Source of the DNA: Plutella xylostella
Taxonomy: Eukaryota > Arthropoda > Insecta > Lepidoptera > Plutellidae
Length of the DNA: 64,000 nucleotides
Reading direction: 5' to 3'
Assembly: GCF_932276165.1 (NCBI RefSeq)
Contig: NC_063984.1
Coordinates: 9,431,501 to 9,495,500, forward strand
Under the pieces are notes generated by a model, which did not search any database, was not told the origin of the DNA, and was given only the letters and a program-made list of their open reading frames with translations. The first letter of the stretch is position 1. The number at the start of each line of letters is the position of its first letter. Shown piece after piece: positions 1-13,000 of the stretch. The position numbers and the translations under genes are program-made.

Positions 1-1079
1 ATCACACAATCAATACACAATACATTGAAATAATATAAAAGTGTCATTTTGGGTCCATTTTATTTAAATAAATGTACATAAGATACACTTATATGTACAT
101 TTTTTATATCCAGCAAGATGCTTGGATCTGCAACGCTCAAAAGAGCATCAAGTCAAGTGTCATATAATTTGACTCCGCCGTAATGTGGGTACTTACAAGT
201 GGTATAAATATAAATAATACGAGATCCGATGACATTCACCCGAAAACAGACGCCGTGGATTAATTACTTACTCAATGCGACGAGCAAAAGTTCACAAAAT
301 GAGAAATCGATCCGTCATGTCATGGCCGATTCTTTCAACATTCCCTACTGGATCGTGAAAAGTCACTGAGAAAATATCATAATGTAGGTAAAATCCTGAA
401 ATTATTTACGTAATATAAGAAATTCATGGATTTGCGCTCTAGAAGACAGCAGTTAAATTGTAAACATAAATGCTGGTAGATAGCTTTAGGTATAGGTATA
501 TGAGAACTGAAATAAATTAAATCCAGACCAGCAATATTATATTATAATTTCCTACATAAGTACATAATACATATTAGACTCGATGTTTTAGCCATACTAA
601 GCGGGGGCCTATGCCCACCTGTGTCCAACGCGCACATTATAATACGGATTAGCAATTTGCGGTAAAAATAATCCTATTTGACCTGTCTAATATGTTTGGT
701 CGACGAACTTGTAGGGCTTCAAAGGTTCCTTTACTGTCAATCAACAAGATTTACGTATTTATTTATTATTTTTATAATTATTTGTGCCTTTACATAAAAG
801 GGCAAGGTTTTTATACTTGCTCGCTGCAGTGGAGGCGTAAAATTTTAGTGCCTCGTAAGAGTACACTTGACAACTGCTTTTTTCCTTCGCTGATCGTTTT
901 ATGCAGTGATTGATTGCAGCCCCGCACAGGTGTATATTGGCTTAATAGCTCATGCATGTTGACATTTTTTATCAGAACTCAGGGCCTCTGACGTAGTTGT
1001 TGAGTGTTGACTAAGTAATGTATGATATAAATATTTTGGAAATTAAGCGAACATAAACATAAATATATATTTATACGAT
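1..1079. other. Intergenic, no gene seen
   Basis: AT-rich sequence without a convincing coding exon on either strand. A TATA-like stretch lies near 201-215 but no linked coding exon can be shown. If the minus-strand integrin exon at 5363-5223 belongs to a gene continuing leftward, this stretch would be part of its first intron. Confidence 0.5.
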
Positions 1080-1340
1080 GGACGACCGAATGGCGTAGTG
1101 GTTAGTGACCTGACTACTGAGCCGATGGTCCCGGGTTCGATTCCCGGCTGGGGCAGATATTTGTTTAAACACAGATATTTGTTCTCGGGTCTTGGATGTG
1201 CCCGTAAAATGTCAATAGGCCCGCCCCCTATTACATTGGGACTAACATAACACTCTGGCGAAAAGTGGGTGCAGCAATGCACCTCTGCCTACCCCGCAAG
1301 GGAGTACATTAGTACAAGGCGTGAGTGCGTGTTTGTGTGT
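1080..1340 (+). repeat. tRNA-derived SINE, full-length copy
   Basis: The left end is a tRNA-like head with an A-box-like block (tggcgtagtggttagtgacc) and a perfect B box (ggttcgattcc, about 1135-1145). A body with a duplicated agatatttgttt motif and a tail reading tacattagtacaaggcgtgagtg follow. The same unit occurs in reverse at 36893-37146 and 40920-41181. It is not a functional tRNA gene because the head cannot be folded to a clean cloverleaf and is fused to the SINE body. Confidence 0.85.
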
Positions 1341-3749
1341 TTTTTTTATATATTTATATTTTTAATATAATGTCTCACAAAATAGGTACTCTCTTTATTG
1401 CTATGCCGTAGTCGGATAAAATAACCATTGTAGACTTTCTTAACTGAAATAATACGATGCGATGTAAGTAAGCTAATTAATTATGAAATGATGATAAACC
1501 AAGCTATTCTTCTAATAAAAATATAATACAACGCTTCTTATCATTATACCAGATAATAAAAAAAACTCGCGCAGAAATAGCACAGAGCATACGGAGAAGA
1601 AAATTTATCTAGTTTTATGACGCTTTGATTTCGACCACTTGACTTCTTATTAACACTAGCCGGCTCCGGCATATAAAATAAAATTGTGCAACATTTTAAT
1701 GTTCAAAACACACGAGTGCAGGGAATATGGGTCGCCGGCAGTAGGTTAGTATTAATCATTACGTTCTCCGAATGGCCAAAACGGATGCCTGTTTACCGCA
1801 CAAGATGGGCGTATGTAAGCGGAATGAAATAGTGCGCCGCCTTAATGTTGCCAGAATGTCCTGAAATGTCTGATAGGTTTCACGTTGAAAGTGGGCTTTA
1901 TAAAAATAACCTAACTGAATAGTAGCTTAGGTACCGTGCTTCTTAAACGTGGTGCCAAAAACTATGAAAAAAAACTGATTTCTTTAGTTTGTGTAAATAT
2001 ACAATTGGAACTTATGGAAGTAGAAAAAATACTTCCATGTTGGAACTATTAAAATGAACGTATTCTTTTTTCGAACTGTTTTTTATTTCTTGTGCAATAA
2101 AATTGTTCCTAACATAAAGTAAGTTAAGTACTTAGGGAATCACAATGTGAATGCTTCAGTACCACGGCTGCCCGAATGTTTACAGTGAGGTAATGGTAAT
2201 GGGTTCATTATAAGAATTTCTCAGAAATTAACTGTTGCATTTAAGTACAGTGCATCAGATCCGAATGGTAGGTAAGTAACTGGAGACTCTTGATGCACTT
2301 TTGATACTCTTTGATTAATGATGATGGATGTTTTAAAGTGTTGATATTTACACGATATTTCCAAAGTTACTTTTAGTTACATTAGAACAAGAACCACATG
2401 AGCGAAGTATAGGATGATAATAATAATATAGGTACTTACAGTGTGTTAAAAAAAGATCTAGAAAGCCAACTGGGGGTGTCTTAAGGCGTCATTTTAAACA
2501 ACTTTTCTTCTACGACGTAAATTTGTTGGCCATGTGAGTTTTTAGAAATATGGGGAGTAGAATTTATTTCGTCTAGAATTTTCTAAACTCCAAACACGAA
2601 AAATGAATGATACTTTTGTAACTCCATACTTACCTAGTTAGATTTACCCCACAGACGGTAAGGTAGTGCATAGCTACATAACTGCCGTTCAAATAATCTG
2701 GTCAAATTCAGTTATTTCTGCGTGTTGTCAACAGCATACAGACAATAATGGCGTATTGCCAAGCGCCCGCCCGAGACACGTAATTGGAAAACACCCGCGG
2801 GCACGAGCCAGCCTCGTATAATGCCACTCACTCGCACATTATGACATTTTGAAAATAATATTTTAGTTACCTAGGTAAGTACTTACCTACTGAAAATGCT
2901 AACCGGGCATCGTAACTGAAAGTACTGGGTAAATAACGTATATTTTCTATTAAAAAAATATATTTTTTGAATAGGTTCCTATAAAATTTATTGTTTGTTA
3001 TTCAATGTACTTATAGCATAATTGTGTAACTTTATACAATAGGTATTAGGCACATAACATACTAATATACTAAGACATTTTAACTTTGAAACCTCAATTT
3101 ACAACTATAAATAAGTACGTGTATAAAAAAAATAAAGTGTGTTAGTACTTGATATTTTTATGTTTGTAAAGTAATTGTACAATCTGGAATTTCTCAGCTA
3201 TCTTTCTCTCTGTAAACAAATGACAAAGCTCACCAATGACACCGGCATAAAAATAAAGTCGGTTAATTAAGATAAGGTTTAATCACAAACATTATCATCA
3301 TCAGTTGGAGGTTTACAGCAAGACTTTTAATTGCATGTTATTTTTTTATAGATACCGGCTCCACAGCTGTTTGCTGCATGGATTGATGACCAAAGTTGCA
3401 GTCATAAGTACAGAATAAAAATGTGTAAAGAGATTGAGATACACAGTCATGTAATTTTCACTAAATTATTAAACCTTAGGTTCTTTCACATAGACTACCA
3501 AAAGGACCATTCACTTTTTAATATAAGGTAGTAGCTATTTAAATTATTCCCTAGAGCAAAACAAAGGGATCGTCCAGCCTTATTACTATCATTATTAGTT
3601 TTATGATAAAGTAACGAAGTTAGTGGAGGCGGATATTGGAAATTGGGGTTACGCAGGAAATTTGTCTATCGATCGCAAAGAACCACTTCACTTGATTGTG
3701 CGGACTCACGGTGGGAACCAAGGAAGCTTACAAAAGTTACACTTAGGAC
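1341..3749. other. Intergenic or intronic, no gene seen
   Basis: AT-rich DNA with no open frame resembling a known exon on either strand. It may be intron of the minus-strand integrin beta gene whose first exon is at 5363-5223. Confidence 0.45.
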
Positions 3750-3860
3750 CTGTTTCACAATATCTGGATAATGGCTACCTCTACCTGTAAGATAAAAGAC
3801 ACGCTGTCACTCTCTGTCTTTTACCGCACAGGTAGCCTTTATCCAGAGATTGTGAAACAG
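3750..3860. repeat. Short hairpin (MITE-like) element
   Basis: Two inverted arms of about 31 bp (3750-3780 and 3830-3860, starting ctgtttcacaat) flank a short loop. The arms differ by only a few bases. No target duplication is obvious and there is no coding capacity. Confidence 0.7.
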
Positions 3861-5222
3861 AATTGAAAGTCTGTACAGTCATAAATTAGAATTAGTAATA
3901 ATAATAACCAAATAGAATCATCGGTTTATGAAAACCACCAGCTACCAACTGTTGGACATCGCTGAAAAATGACTGACTACATTTATACAAGCCCCACGAT
4001 TTGCCAGAATGTGGTAAAACGCCGTGTTCATGGTCATCATCATCATCTTCAGATATAAATTGTTTTTCTTCTTAGCTGAAATGTTAGATTAGTTTCTTTT
4101 TGTTGTTGTTATAATTATGTATAGACGTCTATCTTTTGAGTTTATCTAGACTTCTAGTTAGTATTTTTTCTATTACAATTATAATTTTATGTCCAAACTA
4201 TAGTACCTACCTAGCAATACTACATAATGGTCTGTTACCTATATCGCATGTTTTCCTCAGGAAATACCGAAATAAGCGCCAACACACATTTACAATTCTA
4301 CATCCATTCATTATGGAGTTCATTCGAAGTTAGCTGGCTCTGTGAAGTAATTAGCTACATTTCTGGATCGAAATAAACATTCACTGAGCACTTTTGTATT
4401 GTTTCCATGTAAGTACCTAATGTATGCAGTAGACACGGGACGACGCGACGGTTCATATTGGGTGGGACTCCCTCCAGTTAGATATTGTTCTCATCGTAAC
4501 TACTAGTTGCCTGGTTTGAATTAAAAACATTGCGCTCATTCATAATTTTTAAACTCATTAACTGATATGCCTTCAAAGAAAAATAAACTGAAAGGAATCA
4601 ACACAAAATTTATGTAAGTATACTTATTAACTTTTTTGTAAGTACATATAACTATTTCCTTAGGTCCAGTATGTACCTAGTTATCTAAAATTACTTAACG
4701 GTGGGGTTCCATATGCTTTATACAGAACCCTATACATATAGCTGTCTAAACTCTGTCTCTGCTTATTGGCACAAGTGCTCCCTTCCGTTGTTCTCTTAGT
4801 TTTCTTATAAGACGATGATGTATCGTCTTGAAGGTAACAATGGTGGGCTAGGATCGGTCAGTCAGTCAGTACGGATCAAATTAAAGTATAAAATTTATTG
4901 ACAGTCGTCTTTATCCATTAGGGATTGTAAAAAAACATTGTAGGCTCCTCGATAAATTTACCTATTAGAGGTGAAAATACCTAGGTATATGCCTTTTTCA
5001 TATAATTTGACATACCTAGATATATTTTTCAGGCCAGTGTTCATCTAACAAAATTACATCAAAATATCAGGCAAAGAAAAAAAAAATGAAATGTAAACTG
5101 CAGCGATCATGTAGGAGTGGGTATTTTGAAACTTTCAGATCAATTTTTATCAATACAAAAAACAGCTTCTGTACTACTTACTGTAAGCTCTCTAAGTATA
5201 TGTAGACTGCATTTTTACTTAC
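3861..5222. other. Intergenic or intron, no gene seen
   Basis: No further integrin exon is visible here. The next integrin exon would be expected to be about 400 bp with a long open frame, and none exists on the minus strand between 1 and 5222. Confidence 0.45.
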
Positions 5223-5363
5223 CGGCTCCGGTTTGTTACACCAATATCCACCACATCGGATGCACTCGTTGCAATTCACAATACTATTCACATTACTACA
5301 ATCCCTGCCGAAAACTTGATGCACTGACAACAACACTACGGCAAATAGTAAAACACGCGCCAT
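5223..5363 (-). CDS. Integrin beta subunit, first coding exon only
   Basis: This exon encodes 47 residues: a hydrophobic signal peptide (residues 1-19, ending VFG) followed by the start of a PSI domain, with cysteines in a C-x7-C-x2-C-x2-C-x4-C pattern like the plus-strand integrin at 10069. It starts at the ATG at 5363 and ends in phase 0 at a strong donor (ccg followed by gtaagt). The first exon of the neighbouring integrin also ends in phase 0 after 48 codons, which supports homology. PSI exon 2 and the beta-I domain exons are not found in the remaining 5.2 kb to the left, so the rest lies beyond the window, behind a long first intron, or the exon is orphaned. The protein would be a type I membrane receptor subunit. 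I am confident about the family and unsure whether the gene is intact. Confidence 0.75.
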
Positions 5364-6172
5364 TTTTATAGTCAACGAAGAAATATCGAAAAAAAAGAAA
5401 AATAAGACACAGAATAAAACGCGGCAACTTTTGATTTTGGATCGGAATCGAGTTCGATTTTTAAAATCGTTTGCGCGGGAAGCGGCGCATTGCTCGCGCG
5501 ACAGACTCACACTGAATTAAAATGTTCAAGTTTGTGAACGGAACGAGCGATCCCCAACACTGGTTCGTACGCAAGTTGTGGAGATGATTCACCGTGTAGG
5601 CAGGTCGGTATTAGTGTATTTGCATAAAGAAAATTTCATGGTAATAGGTTACACACATACATTGTTATCTACCCCACATTGTGGGTAACACAGACATAAT
5701 ATATGCTGCCTGGGCATAAAAAAGGGGTGTTATGATTTTGATCTGTGTTTGTCTTAGGCAGTCATAGTTTCATTACTTGGTGGCAGCGCAGTTCAGAAAG
5801 TTTGGTTGGAAAAGTGTTGTGATTGAGGCATTTTTTTTGTTTTGTTACATGAAAATCCGTTCCAGTTTGAAACTTAAAACTTATTTAACATTGATTTGAT
5901 GGGACCATGGAAGCAGATTTTTTTCTAGTTAAAGTTAGTTTATAGTTAAGTACTTTATTAATAAAATAATACAGACCATACAAGTAAATATTGTTCTTAT
6001 CAAATAAAAATAGTATTTATTAAGTAATATTTTAACTTTCTCATGGGTTATTATTATGGAAAATACCTACTAAATTATTATTTCGACCATCTTTATGCTA
6101 TGGTTATGGTGTCTGTCTAGTGGCAGAGGCTTCGCTTCGCGGTCCCGGGTTCGATTAGTAGACATCAGAAGA
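5364..6172. other. Upstream region of the minus-strand integrin exon
   Basis: Contains the presumed 5' UTR and promoter side of the exon at 5363 and no other gene. A degraded SINE head with a B-box-like ggtcccgggttcgatta lies at about 6141-6157. Confidence 0.4.
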
Positions 6173-6270
6173 GCTAGCACGGGGCGTATTTAAGACATGA
6201 CAAAAGTTCTCCGTCGTGCTCGCTCTCGATGCAAAACTTTTGTCACGCCTTAAATGCGCCCCGTGCTAGC
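6173..6270. repeat. Hairpin (MITE-like) element
   Basis: Imperfect inverted arms of about 37 bp begin gctagcacggggcg at 6173 and end cgccccgtgctagc at 6270. No coding capacity and no target duplication that I can establish. Confidence 0.7.
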
Positions 6271-7044
6271 CCATCAATATGAACTAAAACACAAAAAAAT
6301 ATAATGTCCTCATACTGATTCCAATCAATTTATAATAAGTAGGTACTTAACTTCAATACAAGTACCTACTTGCAGTTGCAGCTGCAGACTCCGATAAAAA
6401 AACAATAAAAAAGACTGGTCTGCTTTGTGCGTTCAGAGTACCATACACGTCACTATGACGTCACTGCATACCACACATACACAACACACGCACGATGGGT
6501 TTTTGATCTTGTAACGGTAGTGTGATGGGAGTGTGCAAAAACATAAACTTGTTAGACCAGTTTTGGTGGCTCATATCGTAATCTTACTAAGATATCAAGC
6601 GAGTCGCGGTGTTTTTAATAAAATTTTATGTATGAAGAAGGTACCTAATAGTACCAATCTGACAGTGTTTTAAAAAAATATAATAATCATATACTTAGCT
6701 ATAAAAATATGGATTATTCCGAAATAAATGAATTATTATTATTATATAGCGGTTCAAATTTTATTCAGACCTTGCACATATAATTTTAATAAAAAAATAT
6801 GACTATCGATGACTCTAGTAAATTGTAACAAATTAACAAAAAAAACATATCAATTATAATACTAATATATTACCCACAATTTTCCTGAAATTTACAGACA
6901 AAAGAGAGTCAGAGTTTCTACAGCAGTGGGGTGTAGGCATTCCAATTACCTAGCCGTTTACCCGGAGTTTCACCGGTCACTATGATTGGGCCACAAACTG
7001 CCCTTTCCTCATTGATTAGCTCCATTAGTTACAATGTGCTTCCA

Positions 7045-7209
7045 TTACACGACTTTCGTCGGTTTCAGCGGCATACTTTCAGCCAGTTTCATGATACGTA
7101 GGTCCACCCAGAAAACCTCGTCCATCATCTCGATGTGGGTGCTGTCCTTCACAGCTACCGCACACATGACAGAGACAGGAATTAGATCAGCTCTCAGCTC
7201 TATTCACTG
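7045..7209 (-). other. Unrecognised open segment of about 54 codons
   Basis: On the minus strand an open frame bounded upstream by a TGA ends at TAA (7045). It reads like real protein, with acidic and hydrophobic segments such as HIEMMDEVFWVDLRIMKL, inside otherwise AT-rich noncoding DNA of very different base composition. No splice acceptor fits at its upstream edge. It could be the 3' part of a decayed gene or of a mobile-element ORF. I do not recognise the family. Confidence 0.35.
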
Positions 7210-7984
7210 ATTTACTGTGTAGAAACGGACTCCCGTCAACGTAGGAAACATGCCACTATATATTCGAAGTAGCTAAAAAACTTAGATACCGCGATGTAGA
7301 ATTAGAGTTTTAGATGTATATTTTTTTATGTATTGAATATGTAATAAATATATTTATCAGTGTTTTGACCTATTTGTTACGGTATTTCTTTGATATGATA
7401 ATTTAATAAGCGATAAAGACCCAGTTATTTTTAGAATTCAGCTACAGAAGGAGATAGCAATATGTCACACTGGGCTTGTGGGAACGGGACGACATGAAAA
7501 AATACTGGTTTACGTACGTTTTTAGTGACATCTAGGGAGGGAATTAGGAACTAACTAATAGATAGTAATTTATAAAGCTTGTTACCTAATTTGCCTAATT
7601 TTATTTATAATACTAACTACTACTTATCTCAATCTTCGTTATTTCCTTCTAAAAGAAATTAAGCCTACTGCCTTGATTATATTGGTAGCAAAAAGTCAAT
7701 GGTACAAACATTTTATATTTCTTTTCAGTAGGAGTCGAGACCATCCCAATCCCCTGTCCCAAGATATCCTTCTAGAGCTAAAAACGTTGGCTCAAACGAT
7801 ATGCTATCGGCTGGTGGCTTCCTGATGATTGAAGAGCACTTGTGACTGGTGCATATCTAAATGTACTTATGATTCTTCCTAAAAATCTAGCTGATCGCAG
7901 ATATAGAAGAGCTTCGGAAATAAGATATACCACTTACGCAGGGTATGTTTTATTGGTTTTTATTGGGTGTCATTTAAACGATCG

Positions 7985-9360
7985 CCAATTAAATCAGTTT
8001 TGAATTTGCCAAATAATAGGTTTGAAGGCAAAATAGTAGATTTGCCAGCAAATTTTTGCCCCCAAACAATTTTAAATCAATTCAACAATTTATCACTTAA
8101 AATCGCCGGGATTTATGATCAAGTGGCAAATTAACATTTATGAATAGATTTTAATAGGTATGTCCTCATAACTCGATGGTATGTTTAATCTTTAAATGAA
8201 ACAAAAAAAACAGTTTAAATAATCAATATTATTTATTAAAAACAACAAAAATAACCTTCTTCTAATTAAAACTTAAACCTTAAACTTCTTCTCATAAAAA
8301 GCATCTCATAAAACTGCTTGTGTGAAGCGCCACAAACTATGGTGCACCTTACATCATGCCCCGCGTGTCCCTACACCTGTACGCGGGAAGAGCTCATGAC
8401 CGCTACCAGCGGTGCAGTATCAGTGGCCCAGTTCTGGGCATGTATTATTTAGTGACTTTGTTGGTTTGTCGTCGACACGATAAGAAGAAGAAGAAGAAGA
8501 CTTTATATTCATGCAATAGAAAGCATATTGCCACAATAGCGTAATATTGTGTACAAAGATCCTCTGGTAGCTGTTTTATCGCAACCCATCACGTCCGCAC
8601 TGCTAGGGCACGAATCTTCTTCTAATTTCTAATCAAGAGCAACTTGTGCCATGTAAATGTCATTTACTTACAATACAAATTTAATTGTGATGCAATATGG
8701 AGCATATTTGAGTGGTTCGTTGACCAGCGAAGAACGACTGGTCACAACCTAGCGAGTCCAGTGTGGAAATGCTGTGGAATGACTAGTTACAACGTAGTAG
8801 ACACTACCATACCATGAATTTACCCGCACCCGCGCGCCCGCACCTCGTACGATCCATACGACCCATCCGCGAGGCCGCTGATTGGTTAATTTTCGTCGCG
8901 CGCCAATTTGGCTCCGCCCCTTTGAACATTTTTTCATTAAATTTGTAAACTCATATATTAAATTGTTAACAAATTATAATATTTTAATAACTGAACCTAT
9001 TAAAATGTAACTACTGCAATGCTGACAAAATATGAATTAAAAAGAAATCGCAATATGCGACCTAGAGTCAATATATTTGCTGGCAAATCTACTATTCTGC
9101 GGGCGCAGTTATTATTTATTGAGCAAAAATAATATTCTGCAAATAAAGTTTTTATTTATGTAATGAACTCAAATTTTTTGGCAATCGATCTATTATTTTA
9201 GATTTTTGTATTGATATTATTTGCTAATTCATACCAGAGGACACTTCTTATTTATTTGAGGATAAAAATATTTAGTTACGGTGGATCTATTAATTTGCTG
9301 ATACAAGTTGATGACAAAAATAAACTTTGCTGGCAAGAAATATAGTTCCCGTTTTTATTA
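7985..9360. repeat. Possible transposon-like inverted-repeat unit
   Basis: A block at about 8036-8055 (agtagatttgccagcaaat) recurs inverted at about 9073-9092, and related gcaaat and ttatttgc motifs cluster on both flanks. The centre (8750-8930) is GC-rich and unlike the flanks. This suggests a composite or foldback element, but I could not define ends or a target duplication. Confidence 0.35.
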
Positions 9361-10068
9361 TATTAAGCATAACTAGCGCCGCCAAATGGAAACCAAAAAT
9401 TATTTATGTCTAATAATTGGTTTAAAATCGTTTTTCAAAGAGTGATCATACAGCTACATAATGTAGGTAAAGTCTGGTATGAAATTATGTGGCCATTATT
9501 TTCCTTACTGTAACATATTTTTATCATGTTTAGGTATATAAATACTTAATACAATGGCCAATTAAGATTCAATTTTACAGCAACAGTATTCAGTACGTAG
9601 GTACCGAATTTCTCCTGAAAAATATACGGTAGATAGTAAACGTATTTGAAATTGTATTTAAATAATATTTTATATACATTTTATAATAAACATGTCCAAT
9701 ATAATAAAGTTTTATAAGTAATTATGATTAGTAAAAAAATATTTACTTACATGTTTGCTTACAGAGTCTTTTTGCGTATTTATAGGAAGTTTGAAATTTC
9801 ATAATTTTCAATTAAAATTCAGTTTTTAGTTTCGGTTTCATTGAATCTTTAAATTGAACTTGTGTATATTAGGTATACTCAAGTAAGCAATAAATAGTTA
9901 AATGGTAGGTAATAATATAATATAAATGCACCAGGAAAACGATCATGAAATACGGATCCCTAATGGTTAGGTACCGATAGATGATGTCATTTCAATACAG
10001 GACACGCGTTAATAACAACGAAGTTAATACCACCAAATTATTCAGTAAATGTTCCTAAAGCAAGCAGT
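9361..10068. other. 5' flank of the plus-strand integrin gene
   Basis: AT-rich, no coding exon. It holds the presumed promoter and 5' UTR of the integrin starting at 10069, but no clear TATA box and initiator pair stands out. Confidence 0.4.
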
Positions 10069-13000
10069 ATGTTTTTGAAACTTGTGTTAATTTTTATAGT
10101 CCCTCTATTATCAAGTTATTCTGTGCGATGTGGCTCGGGTTGTGATGAGCTGAGTACCTGTGGAGCCTGCGTGGGATATGCGGTGGAAAAATGTGTTTGG
10201 TGCCCGAAGACGGTAACTATCGTAACTATCAAGCTTAGAGTGGTTACAGACTAGCTTACACTTTCTGCGCATATACGGTCGTTTCAGCATGTTGTGCTTC
10301 TACAGGCGCTACAGTACATGCTTAAAAAAGTGACTAGCTAGCTATGTTAAACATTTCCCCCTTATTATAAAACGTAGAATAGAGCCTCGGATGCGATAAA
10401 GGATTGGCAGGATTTGCGACCCGTTAACGTTACTTAATTTAGAAGTTTTGTACACTGATAACTGACCCTAAAAAAATACTTACAACAGTCTATCTACAGG
10501 TAAAAAAGGGATCAAACGTGAAACAACATTGTAAACCTGAAGCTTTTGCTGAGAAACATGGCGCTGAATGGTGTGAAGTAGCAATCGAGAACCCGCCGAG
10601 TTCAGCTGAAGAAATAAGAAAAGAACCACTAAATTCAGGAAACAATAAAAATAAAATCCATCTTGTTCCTCAATATATGAAATTGAAGATTCGGCCTGGA
10701 GTGCCTGTCAGCTACAACGTGACCTACCAGCTCGGGAAGGACTTCCCTTTAGATGTGTACTTTTTAATGGATTTCTCATACACCATGTTGACCGTTAAAA
10801 AAAGGATTCGCGCTCTAACACAACAAATACACAAGTCTCTGTCTAAAATATCCACTAATGTGAGAATTGGCATGGGAAGTTTTATAGACAAAGCTGCCAT
10901 GCCCTTTGTAGAGTAAGTAGCCTATTCATTATACTTTTACCCCTTTAACCATTATATTTTTTATCAAGCACCTTACTTATACCTAAGTACAATAATAACA
11001 ATATTTCAGAGCTCCCCGACACAAGGGCACGTATTTATTCAAGAACAACATACCGCTGACGGATGACTTGCATTATTTTCAAGAAACATGGAAGATATTG
11101 TACTACCAGTGGTTCTCCAACTTCGACAATCCTGAAGGTGGTCTGGACGCCCTGATGCAGGTGATTGTGTGTGGCGAGCAGGTTGGCTGGAGGGATGAGG
11201 CTCGACGCATGGTCGTCCTCTTTACCGACGACGTCTACCACAGCGCCGGCGACGGCAGAATCGTCGGAGCATTCAAACCAAACGACATGAAATGCCATCT
11301 CGAGAACAACCAATTCGCAAATGACGTTGCTTTTGACTATCCCTCGGTCAGCCAAATTAATAAAGTTGTTAAGGACAATAACGTGATGGTGATTTTTGCC
11401 GTCAGCGGGACCAAGCGGGTACGAGGGGCATACGAGAAGCTATCGAACATGATCGAAGGATCCACGGTAGTCGATTTTAGCAGCAAACGTCTTTCGGACA
11501 TCATTACTGATTCCTACAAGGTAAATATAACACTCATATAAATTGTAGTGTCTGTTTCACGTGGCTACTAATCTCTTGGATAATTCTTTACAGGACTTGT
11601 TGCTATACCCTCTTCTGACTTTTGACCCCCAACCTAATATTAAAGTAGAGTTGGACCCTCCATGTCACCGCAAGACAAAGAGCAACCTGTGCAAGGCCGA
11701 ACAGTTTCAGTCTAAAGAAGTGCAAGTCACGATCAAATTGAGTACATGTGACGTCACAGGTCCACAGCGAGTGGAGATAGGTGTGGTGGGACTACGAGAC
11801 AAGCTGAGCATTCATGTAGAGCCACTGTGTAGTTGTGCGTGCGAGAGTGAGCGTAAGGAAAATGATTTACTATGCAACGGATCTGGGGCTCTGGAGTGCG
11901 GTGTTTGTAGATGTTATGGGAATAAGTGAGTAAATTTTTTAACACAGATGGTACCCATAGCATTACATAAGTTAAATGTTTATAGTTTTTCTAAATAATT
12001 TTACAATTATTATTTTTTCAGGAAAGGTGAAAGTTGTGATTGCGAGGGAGACGTGGATGATTTTGATGATTTAAAATGTATCCGACCCAATGATACCTAC
12101 AGCTGTAGCCAACGCGGAGACTGTCGGTAAATATGCCACTCCACCATAAATTCAGTACCTACCTACGTATGCACTGCCTAATTTCAACTCTCTTCTTACT
12201 TGGTGGTTTATTTCTCTCTCTTTTTTATAGACGAACTCTGAAATCGAGAATAAATAATGATCCCTGAAAGTTACTCAATATGTCGGTTACATTGACTGTA
12301 AATTATCATTGCCTGTAAATTATATTCCCTGTAAAATGGATTTCTTTGTCAAATTTCAATAATTTATGTTTACTTCTCTTGCAGATGTGGCAAGTGTGAT
12401 TGTCGACAGTCGCACGGTAAGAGATTACAAATATTTTATGCTAGTCCTTCATGATCGTAACTCAATATTCTAAATAAGTATACACAATTGATTATAGTTA
12501 GTACTTATCTACTTATATATGAGTTTCAAAGAACTCGTTAGCTCATTCCAGCGTCTCTTCATCAAGAAGAGAGCGTGTTACTCATCAACCTGCATGTTTG
12601 TATCTACTTGTGCCGAGTTACAGAAAGGAACATTAAGCTAAGGTCGGCATTAAACCTTTGTCTGTCTCTTTCTGTCCGTATACTGTCAGAGCAAGGCAGC
12701 AGCATAGATTTAATTCCGACATTAGCCTAAAGTTCCTTTGTGCAACTCAGTGTTAGCCCCTTCTCTCACTGTGCGACTCTCAAGCGACGCGACTGCGACG
12801 CAATCCATGAGAGAGTTGCCTGATAGTCGCGTAGTGGGAGAGGGGGCTTAGTAGCTCTTTCAACCTACATTTTACTGTACTTCTTAGGTGACTACTGCGA
12901 GTTCACGGACAGCGACTGTCCGTGGGTGGAGGAGCGGGTGTGCGGGGGCCGCGGGGCGTGCCGGCGCCGCGCCTGCGAGTGTCTCCAGGGCTGGCGAGGG

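Noticed and set aside
1080..1160. tRNA gene suggested by A and B boxes
   Set aside because: The tRNA-like part is the head of a dispersed SINE found at five or more places in the window, with no clean cloverleaf and a long non-tRNA body.
5660..5760. Small inverted words around tgtgggtaacaca
   Set aside because: Too short and imperfect to call an element.
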